7,027 nt of DNA from Pseudomonadota bacterium (GCA_023391175.1 JAEWBL010000643.1:1-7027); one strand, 5' to 3'. Numbered from the stretch's first letter, positions 1 to 5,810 are shown. The notes: generated by a model from the sequence alone, not told the origin. A program made the numbers and translations.

Positions 1-26
1 GCCGTGGCATTGGGCGAGCATTCGCC

Positions 27-34
27 AGGGGAGG
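27..34 (+). promoter_or_regulatory. Ribosome binding site of the CBS gene
   Basis: AGGGGAGG lies 8 bases before ATG 43. It decides this start over the upstream in-frame GTG at 4. Confidence 0.75.
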
Positions 35-42
35 ACACGCCA

Positions 43-513
43 ATGATTACCGTGGACGATATCCTGCGGGAAAAACGTGACACCCGCATCATCACCCTGC
101 GCATGCACGAGACGGTGGCCGACGCCGTGCTCGTGATGAAGCGGGAGAACATTTCCTCCGTCATCATCAAGGACGTCTGCCGCACCGAGGGCAACACGGT
201 GGTGGGCGTCTTCTCCGAGCGGGACGTGACCCGCGCGGTTCTGGAGCATGGCGCCAACACGCCGAAGGTGGTGCTGGCCTCGCTGCTCAAGCGAGAGGTC
301 ATCTCCTGCACCCTTGAAGACACCATAGAGACGGTGCTCCGGCTGATGGTGGAGCATCAGGTGCGCCATCTGCCGGTGATCGAGAGCTACGCCCTGGTCG
401 GCGTCATCAGCGCGACCGACCTCATGCGGCATTACCTTAAGGAATCCGAGGCCCAGCCGGCACTTGAGGCCGTTTCGGGCGGTATCGAAGCCGGCCTCGC
501 CGCCCTGCGCTGA
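43..513 (+). CDS. Stand-alone tandem CBS-domain protein
   Basis: A small cytoplasmic protein of 156 residues made almost entirely of a CBS pair (Bateman module). CBS1 spans about residues 5-68 and carries GVFSERD (55-61). CBS2 spans about 78-133 and carries GVISATD (120-126). The S/T-x-x-D pattern in each is the usual ribose-contacting motif of adenine-nucleotide-binding CBS pairs. No catalytic or DNA-binding domain is fused to it. The family senses AMP, ATP, NAD or SAM and modulates partner proteins; the ligand and partner here are unknown. I chose ATG at 43 because AGGGGAGG (27-34) sits 8 bases upstream. An in-frame GTG at 4 would add 13 residues with no visible ribosome binding site. The gene is followed by a strong terminator, so it is probably transcribed separately from frc. 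The CBS identity is firm; a role in oxalate metabolism is only suggested by position. Confidence 0.9.
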   Translation: MITVDDILREKRDTRIITLRMHETVADAVLVMKRENISSVIIKDVCRTEGNTVVGVFSERDVTRAVLEHGANTPKVVLASLLKREVISCTLEDTIETVLRLMVEHQVRHLPVIESYALVGVISATDLMRHYLKESEAQPALEAVSGGIEAGLAALR

Positions 514-527
514 GGCGCTGGCAGCCA

Positions 528-567
528 TCGGGGCCGCCTGTATCCCGCTGCGGCCCCGACGTTTTTT
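528..567 (+). terminator. Intrinsic terminator after the CBS gene
   Basis: A perfect 10-bp stem, TCGGGGCCGC (528-537) with GCGGCCCCGA (550-559), has a 12-base loop. It is followed by CG and six T (562-567), 15 bases after the stop codon. It should separate CBS transcription from frc. Confidence 0.9.
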
Positions 568-595
568 CCGACTTTGGTCTAAGAATGACTCAAAA

Positions 596-611
596 CCCGT
601 TTGCGAACGGG
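596..611. promoter_or_regulatory. GTTTGCGAAC dyad upstream of frc (shared motif B)
   Basis: CCCGTT (596-601) and AACGGG (606-611) form a 6-bp inverted repeat around TGCG. Within it, 599-611 matches 3961-3973 upstream of the second transporter at 12 of 13 bases. GCGAAC is repeated directly at 603-608 and 611-616, eight bases apart. This is a likely protein-binding site or part of the frc promoter; the protein is unknown. Confidence 0.5.
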
Positions 612-632
612 CGAACGCAGTGTTACAGTTCT

Positions 633-645
633 GTATCTGGCATAC
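633..645 (-). promoter_or_regulatory. GTATGCCAGATAC operator-like site upstream of frc (shared motif A)
   Basis: Read on the minus strand this is GTATGCCAGATAC. It matches GTATACCAGATTC at 3928-3940, upstream of the second transporter, at 11 of 13 bases. Its ends, GTAT and ATAC, form an inverted repeat with a 5-base spacer. The GTA/TAC ends resemble operators of the GntR family (consensus of the type GTM-KAC), a family often found controlling frc clusters. The assignment to GntR is inference. Confidence 0.45.
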
Positions 646-667
646 GTAATTCAAAACTTGAAATGCC

Positions 668-681
668 AGGGAATGTTCCCT
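668..681. promoter_or_regulatory. AGGGAA-TG-TTCCCT dyad in the frc upstream region
   Basis: Perfect 6-bp arms AGGGAA (668-673) and TTCCCT (676-681) are separated by 2 bases, 79 bases before the frc start. The shape suits a dimeric regulator site; a small mRNA hairpin is unlikely with a 2-base loop. The role is unknown and no second copy was noticed. Confidence 0.3.
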
Positions 682-760
682 CCGATCGTATCTCTGGGGG
701 CACGTCCAAGCCGGCGCAGACCGGCACCGAAACAGGGCAGGAATTTCCGGGAGTGGGTGC

Positions 761-1990
761 ATGGGCAAGGCGCTTGACGGCGTGCGCGTCCTGGACATGA
801 CGCACGTTCAGTCCGGCCCCTCGGCGACGCAGCTTCTTGCGTGGCTGGGCGCGGATGTCATCAAGGTGGAAATGCCGCGGCGCGGGGACATCACCCGGTC
901 GCAGCTGAGGGACAAGTCCAACGTGGACAGTCTCTATTTCACCATGCTCAACGCCAACAAGAAGAGCGTTACTCTCAACATCAAGACCCCCGCCGGCCAG
1001 GAGGCATTGAACCGCCTCGTGGAAACCTGCGATGTGCTGGTCGAGAACTTTGGCCCTGGCGTACTCGACCGCCAGGGCTTCGGCTATGAGCAGGTGCGCG
1101 TCCGCAACCCGCGGCTGATCTATGCCTCCATCCGTGGCTTCGCCGAAGCCTCGGGCGTCGACGCCAAGGCCTACGAGACCATTGCCCAGGCCATGGGTGG
1201 GGCCATGAGCACGACCGGCTGGCGTTCCGGACCGCCGACGGCCTCCAGCGCCCAGATCGGCGACACCGGCACCGGCATCCATTGCGTCGCCGGCATCCTC
1301 GCCGCTCTGTTCCAGCGCACCGTGACGGGCGAGGGCCAGAAGGTGGACGTGGCCATGCAGGACTGCGTGGTCAACCTGCTCCGGGTGAAGCTGCGCGACC
1401 AGCAGCGCCTCGACGCGGGCGCGCTCGGTGAATATCCCGGCGCCCCGTCCGGCGAATGCGTGCCCCGGGCCGGGAACTGCTCCGGCGGCGGCCAGCCCGG
1501 AGCGGCGCTGCGCTGCGCTCCCGGCGGCGAGAACGATTATTGCTACGTCATCATCCAGCCCCAGGGCTGGGCGCCGCTGATGCGCCTCGTGGGCCGCAAG
1601 GACCTGATCGACGATCCCAAATTTGCCTCCCACGAGGCCCGCGCCCAGCGGCTGGACCAGTGCTTCGAGATCATCGAGCGCTGGACCGCCCGCCGCACCA
1701 AGTTCGAGGTGATGGAGGCGCTCAACGCCATCGACGTGCCCTGCGGGCCGGTGCTCTCCACCAAGGACATCATGGAAGATCGCGCGCTCTACGATCGCGG
1801 CTTCCTCGTAGAGGTGCCGCACCCCGAGCGCGGAACCTATGTGACGGTCGGCTCGCCCATCAGCCTGTCCGCCAATCACGTGCCGGTGGAGCGGGCCCCG
1901 CTCCTCGGCGAGCATACCGAGGAGGTCCTCGCGAGCGTGGGCTTCTCGGCCGAAGAGATCGCCGGCATGCGTGCCGCCGGTGCTGTCTGA
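761..1990 (+). CDS. frc: Formyl-CoA:oxalate CoA-transferase (Frc)
   Basis: This cytoplasmic class III (CaiB/BaiF) CoA-transferase moves CoA from formyl-CoA to oxalate, giving oxalyl-CoA and formate. Oxalyl-CoA decarboxylase then regenerates formyl-CoA. It has 409 residues, against 428 in Oxalobacter formigenes Frc and 416 in E. coli YfdW. It aligns with both over the whole length. Asp168 in IGDTGTG matches the catalytic Asp169. Gln17 in THVQSGP, Arg104, Lys136 and Tyr138 match family active-site or CoA-contacting positions. The glycine loop reads SGGGQ (241-245) where the references have GGGGQ. Residue 48 is Gln, as in YfdW, not the Trp of O. formigenes. Position 38 is Met where both references have Arg. 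The stretch before the glycine loop is a few residues shorter than in YfdW. GGGAG (749-753), 7 bases upstream, supports ATG 761. Probably co-transcribed with the following transporter. A relative using acetyl-CoA is possible but less likely. Confidence 0.92.
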   Translation: MGKALDGVRVLDMTHVQSGPSATQLLAWLGADVIKVEMPRRGDITRSQLRDKSNVDSLYFTMLNANKKSVTLNIKTPAGQEALNRLVETCDVLVENFGPGVLDRQGFGYEQVRVRNPRLIYASIRGFAEASGVDAKAYETIAQAMGGAMSTTGWRSGPPTASSAQIGDTGTGIHCVAGILAALFQRTVTGEGQKVDVAMQDCVVNLLRVKLRDQQRLDAGALGEYPGAPSGECVPRAGNCSGGGQPGAALRCAPGGENDYCYVIIQPQGWAPLMRLVGRKDLIDDPKFASHEARAQRLDQCFEIIERWTARRTKFEVMEALNAIDVPCGPVLSTKDIMEDRALYDRGFLVEVPHPERGTYVTVGSPISLSANHVPVERAPLLGEHTEEVLASVGFSAEEIAGMRAAGAV

Positions 1991-2102
1991 CGGGGAGGGA
2001 ACGAACCGTCCGAAAAACGAAATGCCGCGCCACGAGGGACAATAAGAGGGTGGGGCGGTCAATCAGATCAAAAATATAAAAATGGTCTAAGGGGTAGGAA
2101 AA

Positions 2103-3401
2103 ATGAGCGAAATGGCAGTGAAGGCGCCAGCGACAAATCGCTGGCTCCAGTTGGTCGCCGGCGTCGTTTGCATGGTGGCCGCAGCAAACATCCAGTATTC
2201 GTGGACGCTGTTCGTCCCCGAGATCGTTTCGGCGCACGGCTGGACCCGCGCCTCCGTCCAGGTGGCCTTCACCGTGTTTGTCGTGGTGCAGACCTGGCTC
2301 ACGCCCATCGAGGGCTACTTCATCGACAAGTACGGCCCGCGCGTGATGGTGCTGGTCGGCGGCTTCTTCACCGGCCTCAGCTGGGTGATGAACTCCTATG
2401 CCGGTTCGCTCACGGCGCTCTATGTGGCCGCGGCCATCGGCGGCATCGGCGTCGGCTGCGTCTACGCCACCTGCGTGAATGCCGCGCTGAAGTGGTTTCC
2501 GGATCGCCGCGGTCTCGCGGTCGGCCTTACCGCCGCCGGCTATGGCTCGGGCACGGTGCTGACCATTCTGCCCATCGCCGCGATGATCAAGTCGAGCGGC
2601 TACCAGGAAACTTTCTTCACCTTCGGCCTCGTGCAGGGCGCCGTCATCATGCTCGCCGCCGGCTTCCTTCGGGCGCCGGGCAAGAGCGAGGTGACGTTCT
2701 CCTCGACGGTGGCCCAGTCCCGGCGGGACTACACTCTCGGTGAGGCCCTGCGCACCCCGGTGTTCTACGTGATGCTGACCATGTTCGTCCTCACCGTCTC
2801 GGGCGGCCTGATGGCGGTGGCGCAGCTGGGCGTGATCGCCGAAGACCTTGGCGTCAAGCACATCGACGTGAACCTGTACTTCTTCACCATGGCCGCGCTG
2901 CCGTTCGCCCTGATGCTGGACCGCATCCTGAACGGCTTCTCGCGTCCCTTCTTCGGCTGGATCTCCGACCATATCGGCCGTGAGAAGACCATGTTCTTCG
3001 CCTTCGCCATGGAAGGTATCGGCATCGTGGCGCTGGGCACGTTCGGGACAAACCCCTGGGCGTTCGTGATCCTGTCGGGCGTCGTCTTCCTGGCCTGGGG
3101 TGAAGTCTACTCCCTGTTCTCGGCCACGGCGGCGGATACCTTCGGTTCCAAGCACATCGGCAAGATCTACGGCATGCTCTACACCGCGAAGGGCTTCGCC
3201 GCCCTGCTGGTGCCGCTGGCCAACCTGCTGATGGAAGCGACCGGCAGCTGGAGCACGGTGCTCTACACGGTCGCCGCCATGGATCTGACCGCCGCCTTCG
3301 CCGCCCTGTTCGTCCTGCGGCCCATGCTCGCCCGCCATCACCGGCTCAATGCCGAGGCGGCGGCTGCGGCGGCAACGGCCACGCGCCAGGCGACGGCGTG
3401 A
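2103..3401 (+). CDS. oxlT: OFA-family (OxlT-like) oxalate/formate antiporter, copy 1
   Basis: An inner-membrane major facilitator of the oxalate/formate antiporter family, 432 residues and about 12 membrane segments, close to OxlT in length. It probably imports oxalate in exchange for formate made via Frc. Arg281 in SRPFFGW (segment 8) and Lys363 in YTAKG (segment 11) match OxlT Arg272 and Lys355, the charged pair that binds the dicarboxylate. Gln31-Tyr32, Tyr121, Trp332 and Tyr336 match other OxlT binding-site residues. OxlT Trp352 is replaced by Tyr360. Loop 2-3 carries DKYGPR (75-80), and WFPDRRGLA (131-139) links segments 4 and 5. The tail after about 412 is rich in Ala. ATG 2103 has AGGGG (2090-2094) 8 bases upstream. 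It lies 112 bases after frc with no terminator between, so co-transcription is likely, although the AT-rich stretch 2068-2083 could hold a promoter. Family is certain; substrate is inferred from frc. Confidence 0.9.
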   Translation: MSEMAVKAPATNRWLQLVAGVVCMVAAANIQYSWTLFVPEIVSAHGWTRASVQVAFTVFVVVQTWLTPIEGYFIDKYGPRVMVLVGGFFTGLSWVMNSYAGSLTALYVAAAIGGIGVGCVYATCVNAALKWFPDRRGLAVGLTAAGYGSGTVLTILPIAAMIKSSGYQETFFTFGLVQGAVIMLAAGFLRAPGKSEVTFSSTVAQSRRDYTLGEALRTPVFYVMLTMFVLTVSGGLMAVAQLGVIAEDLGVKHIDVNLYFFTMAALPFALMLDRILNGFSRPFFGWISDHIGREKTMFFAFAMEGIGIVALGTFGTNPWAFVILSGVVFLAWGEVYSLFSATAADTFGSKHIGKIYGMLYTAKGFAALLVPLANLLMEATGSWSTVLYTVAAMDLTAAFAALFVLRPMLARHHRLNAEAAAAAATATRQATA

Positions 3402-3406
3402 GTCCC

Positions 3407-3436
3407 CAATCCGGGCGGTAAAGGCCGCCCGGATTG
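3407..3436. terminator. 12-bp hairpin just after transporter 1
   Basis: CAATCCGGGCGG (3407-3418) pairs perfectly with CCGCCCGGATTG (3425-3436) around the loop TAAAGG, 6 bases after the stop codon. No T-run follows, so it may be a 3'-end stabiliser or a weak terminator; the real terminator seems to be the one at 3571. Confidence 0.55.
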
Positions 3437-3570
3437 ACTCTGTCGCGCGCCGCCTGAATGGCGCTGGTGTTCGGGAAAGGGGCGAGGCCCCGCCCAGAAA
3501 CGCCACACCTCGATCCGCGCGGCCTGCTCGCGCGCCAACGAGTCCCTCCACCGCCATCCGGCGGTCCCTC

Positions 3571-3598
3571 AAGCCCCGGCTTCGGCCGGGGCTTTTTT
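3571..3598 (+). terminator. Intrinsic terminator with UUCG loop
   Basis: AAGCCCCGGC (3571-3580), loop TTCG, GCCGGGGCTT (3585-3594), then a run of six T (3593-3598). This is a textbook terminator that should end the frc-transporter 1 transcript, about 170 bases past the stop codon. A second 6-bp hairpin, ACCGCC/GGCGGT (3550-3565), sits directly before it. Confidence 0.92.
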
Positions 3599-3823
3599 CG
3601 TTTGAGCCGCAGATGGCAGGGCGAATTGGTGCCGGTCATGGCGAATCTGGTCCCGCCCAAGGGATCGCCTTGCTTAAATGGCGGGGCTTGGCCGGGCCAT
3701 CGCATCAATGTAGAAAAGGAAAATGATTCGGCTCATGTTCATATGTCTCGAGTAGACGATAAGATGAATACGTAGCCCTCTTCTGCATTGGATTACTGAG
3801 ATCGCAATGTGGAACTTGGGAGG

Positions 3824-3844
3824 CCCGCCCTTTTCGTGGGCGGG
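3824..3844. other. 7-bp GC hairpin in the transporter 2 upstream region
   Basis: CCCGCCC (3824-3830) pairs with GGGCGGG (3838-3844) around a 7-base loop. The bases after it on the plus strand (TTCTGG) are not a T-run, so terminator activity would be weak. Confidence 0.35.
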
Positions 3845-3897
3845 TTCTGGTGCCGGCCTGTCAAAATAGCCCTTTAACGTCTGGTTTTCATGGGAAA

Positions 3898-3919
3898 GTA
3901 ACAGTTACATAGCCGTAAC
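3898..3919. repeat. GTAAC/GTTAC repeat cluster upstream of transporter 2
   Basis: GTAAC (3898-3902), GTTAC (3904-3908) and GTAAC (3915-3919) form two overlapping inverted repeats within 22 bases, immediately upstream of motif A. The arrangement suggests a regulator site. A related ACAGTT also occurs just before motif A upstream of frc (625-630). Confidence 0.35.
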
Positions 3920-3927
3920 GGCATTCT

Positions 3928-3940
3928 GTATACCAGATTC
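3928..3940 (+). promoter_or_regulatory. GTATACCAGATTC operator-like site (shared motif A)
   Basis: Contains the palindrome GTATAC. It matches the minus-strand site at 633-645 upstream of frc at 11 of 13 bases. It lies 20 bases before motif B. The 9-mer TGTATACCA (3927-3935) recurs on the minus strand at 5811-5819. A GntR-type operator is the best guess. Confidence 0.45.
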
Positions 3941-3960
3941 CTTCCGCATCTTCCGTCGTG

Positions 3961-3973
3961 GTTCGCGAACGGG
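3961..3973. promoter_or_regulatory. GTTCGCGAACGGG dyad (shared motif B)
   Basis: GTTCGCGAAC (3961-3970) is a perfect 10-bp palindrome. With the following GGG it matches 599-611 upstream of frc at 12 of 13 bases. It lies 82 bases before the chosen start of transporter 2. Confidence 0.5.
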
Positions 3974-4044
3974 TCGATGAATGACCCGAACAAGAATGGC
4001 GACCGTCACGGGCCGTTCATCGCACTCGATGATCCCCAGTGAGA

Positions 4045-4053
4045 AAGGGAAGG
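4045..4053 (+). promoter_or_regulatory. Ribosome binding site of transporter 2
   Basis: The purine run AAGGGAAGG ends 2 bases before ATG 4056; its AGGGA core (4046-4050) has 5-base spacing. The upstream ATGs at 3981 and 4029 have nothing comparable. Confidence 0.6.
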
Positions 4054-4055
4054 AA

Positions 4056-5363
4056 ATGGCTCAGAACTCCGCAGCGCCTGTCGGCGGCCCGATTGGAGGG
4101 CGTTGGCTGCAACTGCTCATCGGCGTCATCTGCATGTCGATGATCGCCAATCTTCAGTATGGGTGGACGCTGTTCGTCGAGCCCATGAACGAGAAGCACC
4201 AGTGGGGCCGCGCCTCCATCCAGGTCGCTTTCACCATCTTCGTGCTGTTCGAAACGTGGCTGGTCCCGGTTGAGGGCTGGTTCGTGGACAAGTTCGGCCC
4301 GCGGATCGTCGTGTTCATCGGCGGTATCCTGTGCGCCCTGTCCTGGTTCCTCAATTCGCGGGCCGACAGCCTCGCCATGCTCTATGTGTCGGCAGCCCTC
4401 GGTGGCACCGGCGCGGGCGCGGTCTATGGTACCTGCGTCGGCTCCGCGCTGAAGTGGTTCCCCGATCGCCGCGGTCTCGCCGCGGGCATCACCGCTGCGG
4501 GCTTTGGTGCCGGTTCCGCCCTCACGATCGTGCCCATCGCGGCCATGATCAAGTCGCAGGGCTATGAGCACACCTTTCTCTTCTTCGGCCTGCTCCAGGG
4601 CATCGTGGTGATGGTGCTCTCGCTGCTGCTCCAGGCCCCGAAGGAAGGCCAGCTTCCCCCGGTCAAGGCTTCGGCCACCCAGAGCCGTCGCAATTACGGC
4701 CCCGGCGAAATGGTCAAGGCCCCCGTGTTCTGGGTGATGTACCTGATGTTCGTGCTGGTGGCGGCTGGTGGCCTCATGGCGACCGCGCAGCTCGGCTCCA
4801 TCGCCAAGGACTTCAAGATCGCCGACGTGCCGGTCTCCATCCTCGGGCTGACCATGCCGGCGCTGACCTTCGCGCTGTCCATCGACCGCGTGCTGAACGG
4901 CCTGACCCGTCCCTTCTTCGGCTGGGTGTCGGACAACATCGGCCGTGAGAACACCATGTTCATCGCCTTCGCCCTCGAGGCGGTCGGCGTGCTGGCCCTG
5001 GCGCACTTCGGCTCCAACCCGGTGCTGTTCGTGATCCTCACCGGCCTCGTGTTCTTCGCCTGGGGTGAGATCTACTCGCTCTTCCCCGCCACCTGCGGCG
5101 ACACCTTCGGCGGCAAGTTCGCCACCACCAATGCCGGCCTTCTCTACACCGCCAAGGGCACGGCCTCTCTGGTGGTGCCGATGGCCTCGGTGGCTGTGGC
5201 GAGCCTCGGCAACTGGGACCTGGTGTTCATGATTACCGCTGCGGTCAATGCGATCGCCGCCCTCATGGCCATCTTCGTCCTGAAGCCGATGCGCAGCCGC
5301 TTCGTCGCCGGCGCCGCCGCCGAGGCTGCTGCCCAGCCGGCGAGCGCCAAGGTCACCGGCTGA
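4056..5363 (+). CDS. oxlT: OFA-family (OxlT-like) oxalate/formate antiporter, copy 2
   Basis: A second inner-membrane OFA-family antiporter, 435 residues, about 12 membrane segments. It is a full-length paralogue of the transporter at 2103-3401: 48 of 70 residues are identical by eye between copy 1 residues 281-350 and copy 2 residues 285-354, without gaps. Arg285 (TRPFFGW) and Lys367 (YTAKG) match OxlT Arg272 and Lys355. Gln34-Tyr35, Tyr124, Trp336 and Tyr340 also match OxlT binding-site residues. As in copy 1, OxlT Trp352 is Tyr (Tyr364). I chose ATG 4056 because AAGGGAAGG (4045-4053) precedes it and the product then matches its paralogue in length. In-frame ATGs at 3981 and 4029 would add 25 or 9 residues with no counterpart. 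It has its own upstream region with motifs A and B and its own terminator, so it is probably a single-gene unit. Oxalate or another small dicarboxylate is the likely substrate. Confidence 0.9.
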   Translation: MAQNSAAPVGGPIGGRWLQLLIGVICMSMIANLQYGWTLFVEPMNEKHQWGRASIQVAFTIFVLFETWLVPVEGWFVDKFGPRIVVFIGGILCALSWFLNSRADSLAMLYVSAALGGTGAGAVYGTCVGSALKWFPDRRGLAAGITAAGFGAGSALTIVPIAAMIKSQGYEHTFLFFGLLQGIVVMVLSLLLQAPKEGQLPPVKASATQSRRNYGPGEMVKAPVFWVMYLMFVLVAAGGLMATAQLGSIAKDFKIADVPVSILGLTMPALTFALSIDRVLNGLTRPFFGWVSDNIGRENTMFIAFALEAVGVLALAHFGSNPVLFVILTGLVFFAWGEIYSLFPATCGDTFGGKFATTNAGLLYTAKGTASLVVPMASVAVASLGNWDLVFMITAAVNAIAALMAIFVLKPMRSRFVAGAAAEAAAQPASAKVTG

Positions 5364-5407
5364 GGCTCGGCCTCAAACTTTCGGCCCACCTACCCCGGGC
5401 CCAACTG

Positions 5408-5436
5408 AGGGAGCGGCTTGCCGCTCCCTTCTTTTT
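5408..5436 (+). terminator. Intrinsic terminator after transporter 2
   Basis: AGGGAGCGG (5408-5416), loop CTTG, CCGCTCCCT (5421-5429), then TCTTTTT up to 5436. It lies 44 bases after the transporter stop and only 3 bases from the 3' end of the convergent small gene. On the minus strand no T-run follows the hairpin, so it mainly serves the plus strand. Confidence 0.9.
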
Positions 5437-5438
5437 GG

Positions 5439-5693
5439 TCAGTTGCCGCGCGGGGCCGAAGCTGTGAAGGGACCCGCATGGACCATGACGAGGTTCGAGG
5501 CGGTGCCCTTGGAGTCCGCGGAGGGGGCAACGCGGGCAAAGCGAGGCTCGGGCGTCTGCAGCAGGACATCCTCGATCGGAATGCCAGGGCCGCCGGCAAC
5601 CGTCATGTACGGCTTCTGGGCCGTGAGGCCGTTGGCGGCGAAAGTGAGGACGATCCCGAAAAGGCCGAAAGCCGTAAGCTCAAGCGCGTTCAT
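5439..5693 (-). CDS. Small exported protein of unknown function
   Basis: I do not recognise this 84-residue protein. The N-terminus looks like a Sec signal peptide: a short acidic start (MNALEL), a hydrophobic run over about residues 7-19, and an ANGLTA-Q junction near residue 25. That would leave a mature chain of about 59 residues. An uncleaved single membrane anchor is the alternative. The remainder is rich in Pro, Ala, Gly and Ser and has no Cys or metal-binding pattern. ATG at 5693 is preceded on the minus strand by GGGAG (5700-5704) with a 6-base spacer. Codon use has the GC-rich third positions of the neighbouring genes, which supports real coding. The longer frame starting at 5843 adds 50 Arg-rich residues that look non-coding. 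It lies downstream of pgi on the same strand, 228 bases away, with several dyads in the gap. It converges on transporter 2. Confidence 0.65.
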   Translation of the reverse strand: MNALELTAFGLFGIVLTFAANGLTAQKPYMTVAGGPGIPIEDVLLQTPEPRFARVAPSADSKGTASNLVMVHAGPFTASAPRGN

Positions 5694-5773
5694 AACTCTC
5701 TCCCGGCATGATGCCGAAGGGATGCGGCGCGTTTCGCCGGGCCTGATCCAATTCGCCCGACGCCTCCGCGTCC

Positions 5774-5794
5774 CGGTACGCCCACCTTGTACCG
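5774..5794. promoter_or_regulatory. CGGTAC/GTACCG inverted repeat upstream of the small gene
   Basis: Arms CGGTAC (5774-5779) and GTACCG (5789-5794) are separated by 9 bases, about 80 bases before the small gene start. This could be an operator; no second copy was noticed. Confidence 0.3.
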
Positions 5795-5810
5795 CGCCTG
5801 CCTGACCTCG

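Larger units (their letters stand above)
3437..4055. other. Long intergenic region between the two transporters
   Basis: I see no convincing gene in this stretch. The left part (3437-3600) is GC-rich and structured, with small hairpins at 3479-3491 and 3550-3565 and the terminator at 3571-3598. The part from about 3700 to 3960 is clearly richer in A and T than its surroundings, as expected of a promoter region. It contains a 7-bp hairpin CCCGCCC/GGGCGGG (3824-3844), a GTAAC/GTTAC repeat cluster (3898-3919), motif A (3928-3940) and motif B (3961-3973). A further 6-bp dyad CGGGTC/GACCCG lies at 3970-3988. Open frames crossing it, such as 3458-3775, resemble no known protein and run through the terminator. 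Confidence 0.6.

Noticed and set aside
623..2062. 479-codon open frame antisense to frc
   Set aside because: It is an antisense shadow of frc caused by GC-rich third positions. The translation is rich in Gly, Ala, His and Arg with no recognisable domain, while the plus strand is a clear Frc.
1860..3572. 570-codon open frame antisense to transporter 1 and the frc end
   Set aside because: His/Arg/Gly-rich shadow translation that crosses two real genes and an intergenic gap; no family resemblance.
3612..3630. Possible sigma-54 promoter (TGGCAGGGCGAATTGG)
   Set aside because: The GG and GC elements do not fall at the required spacing; the downstream pair reads TG.
3458..3775. 105-codon open frame in the gap between the transporters
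   Set aside because: It runs straight through the strong terminator at 3571-3598, has no clear ribosome binding site and no recognisable protein features.
3981..4055. 25-residue N-terminal extension of transporter 2
   Set aside because: No ribosome binding site before the upstream ATG, the extension overlaps the dyad at 3970-3988, and the paralogue has no such extension.
4017..5006. 329-codon open frame antisense to transporter 2
   Set aside because: Same type of shadow; its composition mirrors the antisense frame of the paralogous transporter, as expected from the shared coding strand.
5443..5805. Plus-strand open frames opposite the small exported protein
   Set aside because: The minus-strand frame has a ribosome binding site and a signal peptide; the plus-strand frames have neither.
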